Positions 16,426 through 25,859 of a DNA stretch of 64,000 nt are shown piece by piece. Both the position numbers and the translations under genes were made by a program. Source of the stretch: Actinomycetota bacterium. Lineage in GTDB: Bacteria; Actinomycetota; Acidimicrobiia; Acidimicrobiales; Ilumatobacteraceae. The first letter of the stretch is position 1; each line of letters opens with the position of its first letter. The notes below the pieces were generated by a model. The model did no database searches. It was given only the letters and a program-made list of their open reading frames with translations, and was not told where the DNA came from. The DNA lies in NCBI GenBank assembly GCA_947454105.1, contig CANGIP010000006.1, positions 1 to 64,000 on the forward strand. Direction: 5' to 3'.

Positions 16426-16836
16426 ATGTCTGACCGTACCCTTGTCCTTTTAAAGCCCGATACCGTCGAACGCGGCCTCATCGGATCAGTTTTGTCCCGA
16501 TTCGAAGCCAAAGGTCTCACCGTTGTGGCCCTGGAATTGCGTCAACTTGATGCCGACACACTGGCTCGCCACTACGAAGAGCATGTTGGCAAGGGCTTTT
16601 ATGGCGAATTAGTGACCTTTATGTCGCGTGGACCCGTGGTGGCTTTGGTGCTTGAGAGCCCCGAAAATACCTGGGAAGTCGTCCGCAACATGATGGGCGC
16701 GACCAATCCTCGCAACGCTGCCCCTGGCACCATCCGTGGTGACCTTGGCATCTTGTTCACGGAGAACTTGGTGCACGGCAGCGATTCCTTGGCTTCGGCC
16801 GAGCGCGAGATCAGTATTTTCTTCCCCAATCTGTAA
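16426..16836 (+). CDS. ndk: Nucleoside diphosphate kinase
   Basis: Housekeeping enzyme that transfers the gamma phosphate between nucleoside triphosphates and diphosphates through a phosphohistidine. The 136 residues match the family length; the active site is His117 in NLVHGSDS, preceded by NPRNAAPGTIRGD. Start is the ATG at 16426 (MSDRTLVLLKPD). The order folC-ndk-mreB is common in actinobacteria. A small hairpin (CCTGC/GCAGG) at 16851-16867 lies between ndk and mreB without a T tract. Confidence 0.96.
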   Translation: MSDRTLVLLKPDTVERGLIGSVLSRFEAKGLTVVALELRQLDADTLARHYEEHVGKGFYGELVTFMSRGPVVALVLESPENTWEVVRNMMGATNPRNAAPGTIRGDLGILFTENLVHGSDSLASAEREISIFFPNL

Positions 16837-16892
16837 CATTTCGGGGACCCCTGCTTTTTGGCAGGTGCCGCACGTCGTAGGAGGCTCTGGCC

Positions 16893-17924
16893 ATGGCCCG
16901 CAGTAATCCGCTGGCCCTCGGGCGAGATATAGCAATCGACCTTGGAACAGCCAATACGCTGATCTATGTACGAGGTCAAGGTGTTGTTTTAAATGAGCCG
17001 TCCGTGGTTGCTCTTGACGTTTCTGATGGCAAACCCGTTGCAGTTGGCCACGAAGCCAAGCGCATGATGGGTCGTACTCCAGGGCATATTCGGGCTGTAC
17101 GACCACTCAAAGATGGCGTCATTGCTGACTTCGATGTGTGCGAAAAGATGTTGCGCTACTTCATTCAAAAAGTGCACAGCAGTCGTTGGAGCAAGCCGCG
17201 CATGGTGATTTGTGTGCCGTCGGGAATCACCGGAGTTGAGCAGCGCGCTGTTCAAGATGCAGCTGAATATGCCGGAGCTCGTAAGCCCGTGCACATTATT
17301 GAAGAACCCATGGCGGCGGCTATTGGCGCTGACCTGGCAGTTCATGAACCAAGTGGCAACATGATCGTCGATATTGGTGGCGGTACTACCGAAGTCGCAG
17401 TGATTTCATTGGGTGGCATCGTGACCGCTCAATCGCTACGAATCGCCGGCGATGAACTCGATGAAGCGCTATTGGCCTATCTGAAGAAAGAATTCTCATT
17501 GGCGGTTGGTGAACGAACTGCCGAAGAAATCAAAATCCAAATGGGATCGGCTTGGCCATTCGAAGAGGAGATGACAGCCGATATTCGTGGCCGTGACCTG
17601 ATTAGTGGTTTGCCGCGAACAATTTCATTGTCAACTGACCAAGTTCGTGAAGCCATCGCCGAACCTGTTGCTGCGATTGTTGATGCAGTACGCACAACGC
17701 TCGATAAAACCCCGCCCGAACTTGCTGCTGACATCATGCACCAAGGAATCACCATTACTGGTGGAGGTGCTTTGCTTGCTGGTATCGATCGTCGTTTGGC
17801 GCATGAAACTGGAATGCCGATCAATATCGCTAATGATCCGTTGTATTCGGTTGTTATTGGTTCAGGTCGGGCGTTGGAAAATATTGAGATGATGCGCGGT
17901 CTCTTGTCGCAGAGCGACGACTAG
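16893..17924 (+). CDS. mreB: Rod-shape actin homologue MreB
   Basis: Cytoplasmic actin-like ATPase that forms membrane-bound filaments guiding lateral wall synthesis. The 343 residues contain the phosphate-1 motif IAIDLGTANTLIYV, phosphate-2 MIVDIGGGTTEVAVISLGG and the adenosine motif ITGGGALLAGID. A strong ribosome binding site (TAGGAGG at 16878-16884) stands eight bases before the ATG, unlike the leaderless genes around it. First gene of the elongation operon with mreC, mreD, PBP2 and rodA, so the organism is probably rod-shaped or at least elongates laterally. Confidence 0.97.
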   Translation: MARSNPLALGRDIAIDLGTANTLIYVRGQGVVLNEPSVVALDVSDGKPVAVGHEAKRMMGRTPGHIRAVRPLKDGVIADFDVCEKMLRYFIQKVHSSRWSKPRMVICVPSGITGVEQRAVQDAAEYAGARKPVHIIEEPMAAAIGADLAVHEPSGNMIVDIGGGTTEVAVISLGGIVTAQSLRIAGDELDEALLAYLKKEFSLAVGERTAEEIKIQMGSAWPFEEEMTADIRGRDLISGLPRTISLSTDQVREAIAEPVAAIVDAVRTTLDKTPPELAADIMHQGITITGGGALLAGIDRRLAHETGMPINIANDPLYSVVIGSGRALENIEMMRGLLSQSDD

Positions 17925-17939
17925 GTCGGGATCGGATCC

Positions 17940-19085
17940 ATGCCGGTTTATTCGGTGAGTCGTCGTCGGGCCATCGCCCTTTTGGCTCTGTCTTCAATTT
18001 TGCTGATCACTCTTGATCTTCAGGGAAGCTCGGTAGTGCGCGGAGTGCGCAACATCTTCAGCACCATCTTTGAACCTGTTCAAAGTTCGGCACGTGTCAT
18101 CACGAGGCCACTCGAAAATACCTGGCGTGGCATTACCCATTACGGCGACTTAGAAGCCGAAAACGAACGCCTCCAAGACCAACTTGATCAACAGGAGGGC
18201 GCATTTATTGCCGCTCTTGCAACTGTTCGTGATGCTCAAGAATTATTGGCGTTGAATGGTATCGACAACCTTGCTGATATCTCGTCTGTGACAGCCCAAG
18301 TGGTTGGTGGTACACCTTCTAACTATTCGCAAACAGTTGAAATTAATCAGGGCAGCGATCGAGGCTTGCGCGTGGGCATGCCCGTTGTGAACGCTGCCGG
18401 ATTGGTCGGTCGAATTACTTGGGTTGACAACAATCGCTCGTTGGTGCTTCTTGCAAACGATTCGTTGTACGCAATCCCCGTTCAAGTAGTGAATCAGCCC
18501 GACTTAGTTCCAGCGACGACCACTACGTCGACAACATCAACAACCACGACGACCAGTACGTCTACGACAACAACAAGCACAACGACCACGACGTTTGCGC
18601 CAGCAGCGCCGCTCGTCACCACAGTTGTTGATCCAAATGCACAAACAACTTCCTCAACAACATCAACGACAATTGATTTTTCAGGCGTTGACTTTGGCGC
18701 TTTGGCTCCGACCACAACCCTTGAAATTGTGACGATTGCGCCCGGCACTACTGCGGGTGGTCCAACAACAACGATCAACTTAGACGATCTACCAGTTGCC
18801 GAGACTGGAATTTTCCGTGGTCGCGGAATTGACAACGCTCCAGTCGTTGAGTTCATCGATCAAAACTCACGTTTTGGCGAAGTTCAAGTGGGGGCGTTGG
18901 TCATTACTTCGGGTGGCTCACAAAGTTTGGCACCACGAGGAATTGTGGTTGGACGAGTCATCAAAATTGTTGAACGCACCGGGACCTCTGGTGCTGTGCT
19001 TGAAGTGCGTTTAACCGCCAAGTTAACTGCGCTGAACTTCGTGCGAGTCTTGTTGTATCAGCCCGTCGCTACAGGTACTCCATGA
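17940..19085 (+). CDS. mreC: Rod-shape protein MreC with Thr-rich insertion
   Basis: Bitopic membrane protein linking MreB to periplasmic wall enzymes. Of 381 residues, 11-27 form the membrane segment, about 66-105 a coiled coil, and the rest the beta domain. The beta domain is split by a low-complexity insert at about 191-290, mainly Thr and Ser with two long Thr runs, that ordinary MreC proteins (about 280 aa) lack. The flanking parts (NYSQTVEINQGSDRGLRVGM before; VQVGALVITSGG after) are normal, so the protein is probably functional with an exposed loop. The stop overlaps mreD by 4 bp. Confidence 0.93.
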   Translation: MPVYSVSRRRAIALLALSSILLITLDLQGSSVVRGVRNIFSTIFEPVQSSARVITRPLENTWRGITHYGDLEAENERLQDQLDQQEGAFIAALATVRDAQELLALNGIDNLADISSVTAQVVGGTPSNYSQTVEINQGSDRGLRVGMPVVNAAGLVGRITWVDNNRSLVLLANDSLYAIPVQVVNQPDLVPATTTTSTTSTTTTTSTSTTTTSTTTTTFAPAAPLVTTVVDPNAQTTSSTTSTTIDFSGVDFGALAPTTTLEIVTIAPGTTAGGPTTTINLDDLPVAETGIFRGRGIDNAPVVEFIDQNSRFGEVQVGALVITSGGSQSLAPRGIVVGRVIKIVERTGTSGAVLEVRLTAKLTALNFVRVLLYQPVATGTP

Positions 19086-19618
19086 TTGATTTTGTGAACA
19101 GACCCTTAGCGCGATTGCTCTTAGTGGGCCTTCCTGCTTTGGCACTGCAAACAACTTTTTTCGCCGATGTAAAGATTTTTGGCGTTGTGCTGCAGATTAT
19201 GTTGGCTCTATCAATTGCCGCTGGTTTGGCGGGCGGATCTGAAAATGGAGCATTGGCGGGCTTTGTTTTTGGTTTGCTGTTCGATCTTGTTTTAACGAGT
19301 CCATTGGGGCTCTCGGCTTTGGTGTTCGGCGCAGCTGGATGGGGAGCGGGCTATCTTCACTCTCGCGCTCTCGAAAATCCGAAATGGTTAAATGCTTTAG
19401 TGGTGGGCCTCATGAGTGGACTTGCAACTTTTGTTTTGCCAGTTGTCGCCAATTGGATCGGTGTTGAGGGTTGGCTGTCATCTCGGCTGACCAAGGTGAT
19501 CATTGTGGTCTCTCTCACTAACTTTCTCTTCAGTTTTATAGCAGTGCCGATTGCTCGATGGGCGCTCGCAGTGCGACGCAACGAACGGCTTGCTCCACCT
19601 GCTGAGGTCTTCTCGTAA
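19082..19618 (+). CDS. mreD: Rod-shape membrane protein MreD
   Basis: Integral membrane protein of 178 residues with about five membrane segments, a member of the elongasome that helps connect MreC to PBP2 and RodA. The sequence is poorly conserved, as usual in this family, but length, hydrophobic pattern and position between mreC and PBP2 make the call safe. It overlaps mreC by 4 bp (ATGA). Confidence 0.9.
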   Translation: MIDFVNRPLARLLLVGLPALALQTTFFADVKIFGVVLQIMLALSIAAGLAGGSENGALAGFVFGLLFDLVLTSPLGLSALVFGAAGWGAGYLHSRALENPKWLNALVVGLMSGLATFVLPVVANWIGVEGWLSSRLTKVIIVVSLTNFLFSFIAVPIARWALAVRRNERLAPPAEVFS

Positions 19619-19660
19619 TGGCGATGCCACTCGTCACAAAACCTATGTCAGGCTATTGCG

Positions 19661-21865
19661 ATGGCAACTGACAAACGCTCAAGTCGGTTGGCTGCCATTG
19701 GTGTAGTCGCGATGCTGTTGTTTGGCGCGATGGGCATGCGCATGTGGTTCTTGCAAGTGGTTGACTCGCCGGCCCTTGAACAAAAGGTGCAATCAAATAA
19801 GACTCGCACTCAAAAATTGTTACCTGAGCGTGGACGCATCTTTGATCGTTTCGGTCGCATTATGGCCGACAACGAAAAGATGTTGACGGTGACAGTGTCG
19901 TGGGAAGCATTGCGCGATCAAGCTGATCGGCTCGAACTATTTGGTCGACTTGCGCCGATTCTGCAAACAACGGTGACCGAATTAGAAACGCGCTACGCCG
20001 GGCCACTTGGTTCGGACGGCAAACCGAAGGGCTCAAAATATAGTCCCTTACTTCCGTTGCCAATACAAGAAGATGTCAGTGAAGACACTGCGATGTATTT
20101 GCTCGAACGCAGTGAAGACTTCCCCGGAATCGATGTCACAACCGAGTGGAAGCGCGCCTATCCCTACGCCCCAATCGCTGCGCACATCCTTGGTTACCTT
20201 GGAGCCATCACTCAAAATGACAGTGCCCAGTATCTCGATTTGGGTTACAACCTGAATGAACGAGTTGGTCAATTCGGTGTTGAAAAGGTGTACGAACGTT
20301 ATTTGCGCGGAACTCCTGGCTATGTGAAGTACGAAGTCGACTCCCGCGGTGCAATTTTGCGGGTTATTGAACGAGTTGAGCCGATCCCCGGCAATGACCT
20401 GCAACTGTCGATTGATCTCAACTATCAGCAATTCGCCGAACAGGCTTTAGAAACTCAGCTTCGCCTACGTCGTTTTGTGGAGACCTGTCAAGCTAAAGAT
20501 GCAAAGCGTAAGTCTGTCAAACCTCAGTTCCCTGATTGTCAAAACTTAAAGGCACCAGCAGGTTCGGTTGTCATGATGAACTACTCGACGGGCGAAGTGA
20601 TGGCGTTAGCGAGTTATCCAACTTTTGATAATCGTTGGTTCAATTCCGGAATTTCCGGTGACAAATTCGCCGAGATTTTTCCTAAGACTGACGACCCCGA
20701 TAAATCGCTATTGGTGAATCGAGCCATTCAAGGTCAATACAACTTGGGTTCAAGCTTCAAACCATTTGTTGCCTACGCAGCGCTCGATACTGGACAGTTG
20801 CCGGGTGGTTCTGAATATCGATATCTCGACCAAGGTGAATACACATTGGTCAGTATTGATAAAGAGACGTGTCAGATGATCAAGTGCATTTATCGAAATG
20901 CATTGTGCGGCGGTGGCAACTATGCATGTCGCTATGGCAAGGTCAACGTTGAAGATGCTCTTGCCGTTTCATCGGACACTTTCTTTTACAAGATCGGAGA
21001 AGAAATTTTCTCTGAACGTGGTGGTCAGCCAATCTTGCAAGAAGAAGTTCGTAAGTTTGGTTTCGGAAGTTTGACGGGTATTGATTTGCCTTTTGAGTCG
21101 GCTGGTCGGGTGCCCGATAAGGAAAGTAAAAAGAAGCTGGTTGAGAGTGGTGTCTTGATGGAAGGTGAAAGCACTAAGTATCTCGTCGGTGACAATGTGC
21201 AGTTGGCAGTCGGCCAGGGTCTCTTGGCAGCCACGCCATTGCAGCTAGCGCAAGCTTATGGAACTCTTGCAAATGGTGGCGATGTCAATCGTCCATTGCT
21301 CGCACTGGCATTGCTAGAACCGGGAACACCAAACTCTGATCAAGTAGGCGTCGCCGATCTTACAAAGTCAACAGTGGCGATCAATCTTGGTACCAAGGAC
21401 ACCATTCGTAGTTTGAATATTGCTCCCGAAGTTCTTGATCCGATTGTGCGCGGATTAACTCGAGTCATCACCGGCCCTGGTGTCTTTTACGATTCGTATC
21501 ACTACACAACTGGTGAAAAACTCTTCCAGAGTTATCCCTACGAAGATTTGCCGATTGCCGGAAAAACAGGAACTGCCCAAGGTGCGGCAAGCTTGCCGTG
21601 GAATGACTCGTCTGCTTTCGCTGGATTTAGCACCGATCCAAATCAACCGTGGGTTGTCACCGCTTATCTTGAAAAGAGTGGTTACGGGTCAAAGGCCGCT
21701 GCGCCAGTTGTGAAGTGCATGTTTATGGCAGCGGCCGGTGCTGCGACAATGGCCGCAGTACTTCCATCTAATCCGCTCGACATCACAGCGACTGTTGCGG
21801 CTCCCGAACGTTCATTGCCAAGTAATCGTTGTCTTGGTGGAGCGGCATATGGTGGTCGCGACTGA
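19661..21865 (+). CDS. mrdA: Penicillin-binding protein 2, elongation transpeptidase
   Basis: Class B penicillin-binding protein of 734 residues that cross-links lateral peptidoglycan. An N-terminal membrane anchor (about 10-32) precedes the dimerisation domain (RGRIFDRFGRIMADN) and a C-terminal transpeptidase domain with SxxK at Ser364-Lys367 (GSSFKPF), the SxD motif at 437-439 and KTG in IAGKTGTAQG. Two pairs of Cys at about 276/293 and 404-423 are unusual and could form disulfides outside the membrane. Start is ATG at 19661, 42 bp after mreD. The stop overlaps the rodA start (TGATG). Confidence 0.94.
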   Translation: MATDKRSSRLAAIGVVAMLLFGAMGMRMWFLQVVDSPALEQKVQSNKTRTQKLLPERGRIFDRFGRIMADNEKMLTVTVSWEALRDQADRLELFGRLAPILQTTVTELETRYAGPLGSDGKPKGSKYSPLLPLPIQEDVSEDTAMYLLERSEDFPGIDVTTEWKRAYPYAPIAAHILGYLGAITQNDSAQYLDLGYNLNERVGQFGVEKVYERYLRGTPGYVKYEVDSRGAILRVIERVEPIPGNDLQLSIDLNYQQFAEQALETQLRLRRFVETCQAKDAKRKSVKPQFPDCQNLKAPAGSVVMMNYSTGEVMALASYPTFDNRWFNSGISGDKFAEIFPKTDDPDKSLLVNRAIQGQYNLGSSFKPFVAYAALDTGQLPGGSEYRYLDQGEYTLVSIDKETCQMIKCIYRNALCGGGNYACRYGKVNVEDALAVSSDTFFYKIGEEIFSERGGQPILQEEVRKFGFGSLTGIDLPFESAGRVPDKESKKKLVESGVLMEGESTKYLVGDNVQLAVGQGLLAATPLQLAQAYGTLANGGDVNRPLLALALLEPGTPNSDQVGVADLTKSTVAINLGTKDTIRSLNIAPEVLDPIVRGLTRVITGPGVFYDSYHYTTGEKLFQSYPYEDLPIAGKTGTAQGAASLPWNDSSAFAGFSTDPNQPWVVTAYLEKSGYGSKAAAPVVKCMFMAAAGAATMAAVLPSNPLDITATVAAPERSLPSNRCLGGAAYGGRD

Positions 21866-23028
21866 TGGCGTATCCCATTCTGAATCGTCGACCTCAGGGT
21901 CGTTTAGGAAATATCCGCTCAGGTCCTGGTGATCCGCGTCGCAATATCGATTGGACAATGCTGGCGCCAGTAGTGCTGCTCGGAATTATTGGGGCATTTG
22001 CGATATATAGCGCGACGTATTGGAAAGTTGATGCTGATCCGTATTGGTTCGCCGTTCGCCAAGTGACGTTCTTGATTGCGTCGGCTGTTGTTCTCGTCAT
22101 TGTGATGGCATTCGATTATCAACTGCTTCGCGAGCGAGCATATTTCTTGTACGGATGTTCGGTTATCGGATTGTTGATGGTGCTATCGGTCGGTGCTCTG
22201 AAAGGTGGGGCCCGACTTTCTTTTGACTTTGGTCCGGTGGCATTTCAGCCTGCCGAATTTGCCAAGCCGGCAGTTCTGGTCGCGCTCGCCGCGTACTTCA
22301 GTGAGTCGCGCGAAGAAGACATGAGTTACTCAAAGTTCATTGGTGGCCTGGTGCTCGTTGGGATTCCGACGGCTTTGATCATCGTGCAACCCGACCTTGG
22401 TTCGGCATTCGTATTGATCGTGGGTTCGCTATGCGTCCTCGTGATGGCTGGAGCTCGGCTACGTTACCTGGCCTTAATCAGTGTGCTCACAGTTGGCACG
22501 GTCGCGGCAGCAGTCGTGGCTGGCATCGTTGACCGGTACCAGTTGAAACGTATTACGGCTTTTATTAATCAAAACTCTTCCGATAAGGACCTGGAGAAGT
22601 ACGTCTTCCAAGTGCGTTATGCCAAGCGTGCCGTTGCCACAGGCGGTTGGTTTGGCAAGGGCTATCTGAAGGCGCCATTGACTAATGGCAAATTCATTCC
22701 GGTCCAACAAAGTGACTTCATCTTTTCGGCGATTGCCGAACAGTTCGGGATGATTGGCGGGGGAGTCGTGCTCGGCCTCTATGGATTGTTGCTTTTCCGT
22801 ATTTGGCGAGTCGGGCACCTCAGCAAAGACCTTTTTGGTTCGTATATCTGCGCTGGCATTTTCGGCGTCATTTTGTGGCATGTTTTTCAAAACATTGGCA
22901 TGACCATGGGCATCATGCCCGTGACTGGTGTGCCCTTGCCCTTTGTGAGCTACGGCGGGTCGTCGCTGCTGTCCTTTGCCATCATGGTGGGCCTGGTCGA
23001 AAGTATCCACATGCGCCGCATGCGTTGA
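21865..23028 (+). CDS. rodA: Peptidoglycan polymerase RodA (SEDS family)
   Basis: SEDS-family glycosyltransferase that polymerises lipid II together with PBP2. The 387 residues form about ten membrane segments with family motifs FQPAEFAKPA, QPDLGSAFV and the C-terminal GIMPVTGVPLPFVSYGGSS. ATG at 21865 overlaps the PBP2 stop by one base, so the two are coupled. Its place after PBP2 argues for RodA rather than FtsW. Last gene of the mre cluster. Confidence 0.95.
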   Translation: MAYPILNRRPQGRLGNIRSGPGDPRRNIDWTMLAPVVLLGIIGAFAIYSATYWKVDADPYWFAVRQVTFLIASAVVLVIVMAFDYQLLRERAYFLYGCSVIGLLMVLSVGALKGGARLSFDFGPVAFQPAEFAKPAVLVALAAYFSESREEDMSYSKFIGGLVLVGIPTALIIVQPDLGSAFVLIVGSLCVLVMAGARLRYLALISVLTVGTVAAAVVAGIVDRYQLKRITAFINQNSSDKDLEKYVFQVRYAKRAVATGGWFGKGYLKAPLTNGKFIPVQQSDFIFSAIAEQFGMIGGGVVLGLYGLLLFRIWRVGHLSKDLFGSYICAGIFGVILWHVFQNIGMTMGIMPVTGVPLPFVSYGGSSLLSFAIMVGLVESIHMRRMR

Positions 23029-23054
23029 TCCTGCTGAGTCGGCCCGTGCCCGAC

Positions 23055-23063
23055 TTATCCACA
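23055..23063 (+). other. Perfect DnaA box, isolated
   Basis: TTATCCACA is identical to the consensus high-affinity DnaA box. It stands alone in the 93-bp gap after rodA, about 60 bp before the radical SAM gene. An origin is not implied; it may titrate DnaA or regulate the downstream gene, or occur by chance. Confidence 0.35.
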
Positions 23064-23106
23064 GGTGGTCTGTACTGATAAGCGACCCGACTTGGCGGTC
23101 TGACGG

Positions 23107-23112
23107 TACAAT
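23107..23112 (+). promoter_or_regulatory. Probable -10 of the radical SAM gene
   Basis: TACAAT, close to TATAAT, followed by nine bases and ATG at 23122. The transcript would start at or almost at the start codon. Confidence 0.5.
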
Positions 23113-23121
23113 TCGCAAGTC

Positions 23122-25077
23122 ATGACATCCCTGTGGTCGCGGCTAGAACCGCTTCTTGCTCGGGTGCGCAAACCAGCCCGCTATATCGGGTGCGAAGATG
23201 GAGCGATAGTTCCTCAGCACGGCCACGGAAAGGTGGCTTGGCTCCTCGCTTACCCCGATGTGTACGAGGTCGGCCTGCCCAATCAAGGGCTGCAGATCTT
23301 GTATGAGATTCTGAATGAGCGCCCCGACGCCGTAGCCGAGCGTACGTACGCGCCCTGGGTCGACCTTGAGGGCCTGATGCGCGAGCGGGGGATTCCGCTC
23401 TTTTCGGTCGACTCGCATCGTGCCGCCGAAGATTTTGACATCCTGGCTTTCAACTTGTCATCCGAACTGGTTTTCACGAATTTGCTGAACATGGTCGATC
23501 TCGCTGGGGTCCCAGTGAGGGCCGAACTCCGTTCGCCGACCGATCCGATCGTCATGATCGGTGGTCACGCCGCCTTCAACCCCGAACCCATGGCCGACTT
23601 CATTGACGTCGCCGTTTTAGGTGAAGGCGAAGAAGTCATCGGCGAAATCACCGAAGTTGTTCGTGAGTGGAAAGCATCGGGACGCACCGAAGGCTCGCGC
23701 CTTGCAGTTTTGAAAGCTCTGGCGCAAATCCCGGGCGTCTATGTGCCGTCGCTGTATGGCGTCGAGTACGACGGTGAGCACATTCGTGAAATCAAGCCGT
23801 TGTACGCCGGTGTTCCCGAGCGAGTTATGAAGCGCACCGTCTCTGATCTCGGTGATTGGGATTACCCGCGCAATCCGCTTGCACCAATTACTGAAGTCGT
23901 ACATGATCGTCTTGCTGTTGAAGTTTTCCGTGGATGTACCCGCGGCTGCCGATTCTGCCAAGCCGGAATGATCACGCGACCAGTTCGCGAGCGCCCGGCT
24001 GAGCAAGTTCGCTCAATGATTGTTGATGGATTGCAACGTACGGGGTACAACGAAGTCAGTCTCACGTCGTTGTCCACCGCCGATTTCAGTGGTATCGAAT
24101 CAGTCATTTCATCAATCGTCCCCGACCCGACCGCATGTGGTGCACCAACGGTCAGTTTGCCGTCGTTGCGCGTTGACGCTTTCACTGTTGGTCTCGCGGC
24201 CAAGGTTGCGGGCGGGCGTCGTAGCGGATTGACCTTTGCTCCCGAAGCTGGCACGTGGCGTTTGCGAACAGTGATCAACAAACTCATTACCGAAGAAGAT
24301 CTGTACGGTGCCGTTGAATCAGCATTTGCTTCTGGATGGTCGCGTGCCAAGTTGTACTTCTTGACTGGTCTGCCCACCGAAACCGATATCGATACGCAAG
24401 GCATTATCGATCTGGCAGCCGGATGTGTCGCGGTCGGAAAGCGCCATACGGGACGAGCCAATGTGACCGTAAGTATTGGTGGATTCGTCCCTAAATCACA
24501 TACTCCTTTCCAGTGGTTTGGACAGAACAGCGTTCCCGAATTGCGTCGCAAAATTGGTTTGGTGCGCGATGCCGCGACAAAAACCAAGGGTGTCAATGTG
24601 AAGTGGCACGACCCATCAGCATCGTTGGCTGAAGGTTTGGCAAGTCGTGGCGACCGCCGTATCGGAGCTGTCATTGAGCGCGTATGGCGCGACGGTGGCG
24701 TGTTTCAAGAGTGGTCAGAGTATTTCAAGCTTGATCGTTGGCTTGATGCAATGGCAGCCGAAGGATTGTCTCCTGATTTCTATATCACCAGACATCGTGA
24801 CGAAAAAGAAATTTTGCCCTGGCATCACTTGTCAGCAGGCCTTCACCAAGATTTCTTATGGCAAGACTGGCGCGCCTCATTAAACGAGTTCGGTCTTGAA
24901 GATTGTCGTTGGACTCCGTGTTACGACTGTGGAGTATGTACCGGTGACGGACTTGAGCACATCGTTGCCTCACCTATTCCGCCAGCAGGCGGTAGCCAGG
25001 GGACTGGTCAAGATTTGTCACGCGGCGGAATCACTCCTGTGACATTGCGCAGTAAATCAAGCGTGGGTGCGTCATGA
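23122..25077 (+). CDS. TIGR03960-type B12-binding/radical SAM protein
   Basis: Large radical SAM enzyme of 651 residues. The N-terminal part resembles a cobalamin-binding domain and the core has the cluster motif C-TRG-C-RF-C in RGCTRGCRFCQAGM, followed by a TFAPEAGTWRLR block typical of this family. The C-terminus carries a Cys pair region (CYDCGVCTGDG). The family is widespread in actinobacteria next to the DUF2344 protein and RNase E/G, and its reaction is still not well established; a role in RNA or ribosome modification is often suggested. It overlaps the partner gene by 4 bp. Confidence 0.9.
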   Translation: MTSLWSRLEPLLARVRKPARYIGCEDGAIVPQHGHGKVAWLLAYPDVYEVGLPNQGLQILYEILNERPDAVAERTYAPWVDLEGLMRERGIPLFSVDSHRAAEDFDILAFNLSSELVFTNLLNMVDLAGVPVRAELRSPTDPIVMIGGHAAFNPEPMADFIDVAVLGEGEEVIGEITEVVREWKASGRTEGSRLAVLKALAQIPGVYVPSLYGVEYDGEHIREIKPLYAGVPERVMKRTVSDLGDWDYPRNPLAPITEVVHDRLAVEVFRGCTRGCRFCQAGMITRPVRERPAEQVRSMIVDGLQRTGYNEVSLTSLSTADFSGIESVISSIVPDPTACGAPTVSLPSLRVDAFTVGLAAKVAGGRRSGLTFAPEAGTWRLRTVINKLITEEDLYGAVESAFASGWSRAKLYFLTGLPTETDIDTQGIIDLAAGCVAVGKRHTGRANVTVSIGGFVPKSHTPFQWFGQNSVPELRRKIGLVRDAATKTKGVNVKWHDPSASLAEGLASRGDRRIGAVIERVWRDGGVFQEWSEYFKLDRWLDAMAAEGLSPDFYITRHRDEKEILPWHHLSAGLHQDFLWQDWRASLNEFGLEDCRWTPCYDCGVCTGDGLEHIVASPIPPAGGSQGTGQDLSRGGITPVTLRSKSSVGAS

Positions 25078-25844
25078 AGATTCGCGTGAGTTATTCAAAA
25101 CTGGGCAAGATTCGCTTCACGGGTCACCGCGACGTGGCTCATATGTGGGAGCGCACGATGCGCAAGGCTGGAATCGCCGTCGCAATGTCGGTCGGTTTTA
25201 CTCCTCGGCCGAAAATGGCTTTTGGTTTGGCACTTCCAACCGGTGCCGAATCTTTGATTGAACTGATCGACATCACTCTTGATCCAGCATCGGGAGTCAC
25301 CGCCGACCAACTTGATTCGATTGCTGATCGGCTTTCGACGAGTTTGCCGGTAGGTATGAGCGTGACTGGCATTCGTGAATGTGCCGGCACCGAGGTTTCT
25401 TTGCAAGAAGGTGTTGTTGCGACAACGTGGGTCATGTTGGTCGCAGAGCCAGATGGTGGACCAGATATTGCATCCGCCATCGAACGTGTGAATAACAGCG
25501 CTGAGGTGCTGCTGTCGCGCGAACGCAAGGGAGAAAAACACTTGGACAATATTCGTCCAGGAATTTTGGAACTCCGTTCGGCTGACGCCGAATTGATGTC
25601 TTCGTTACCGGCTGACTGGATTGGTGAATCCGTTGGCCACGCAATCGTTGCAGTTCTCACCACCTCGGGTCGTGGGATTCGACCCACCGAGTTAGTCGAA
25701 GTTTTGGTACCTGAAAGTGATCCACCAATCAATCCCTGGGATCACCTCAATCGGGTACTTCGTATCAACCAATGGATTGAGCGAGACGGTGAGCGCGTTG
25801 ACGTGCTGACCGGCCGCGCTGCGCACACTTCGGTGAGCGCATGA
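25074..25844 (+). CDS. TIGR03936 (DUF2344) radical-SAM-associated protein
   Basis: A 256-residue partner of the preceding radical SAM protein; in many bacteria the two are fused. The N-terminus (KIRVSYSKLGKIRFTGHRDV) and the RKAGIAVAMSVGFTPRPKMAFG block are diagnostic. No catalytic motif is visible, so it probably binds substrate. GTGA-type overlap with the upstream stop and a 15-bp gap to rng show one operon. Confidence 0.92.
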   Translation: MKIRVSYSKLGKIRFTGHRDVAHMWERTMRKAGIAVAMSVGFTPRPKMAFGLALPTGAESLIELIDITLDPASGVTADQLDSIADRLSTSLPVGMSVTGIRECAGTEVSLQEGVVATTWVMLVAEPDGGPDIASAIERVNNSAEVLLSRERKGEKHLDNIRPGILELRSADAELMSSLPADWIGESVGHAIVAVLTTSGRGIRPTELVEVLVPESDPPINPWDHLNRVLRINQWIERDGERVDVLTGRAAHTSVSA

Positions 25845-25859
25845 GAAAGGAACATCATC

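Noticed and set aside
16842-16870. Hairpin CCTGC/GCAGG after ndk as a terminator
   Set aside because: Only five base pairs and no T tract follow on either strand; GGGGACCCC just before it is a chance palindrome and lacks the DosR spacing.
18520-18600. Thr-codon repeats in mreC as a CRISPR or satellite repeat
   Set aside because: The repeats are degenerate three-base codon runs in an open frame, without spacers or conserved units.
23030-23121. Replication origin
   Set aside because: A single DnaA box without a cluster, AT-rich unwinding element or dnaA/dnaN neighbours does not make an origin.
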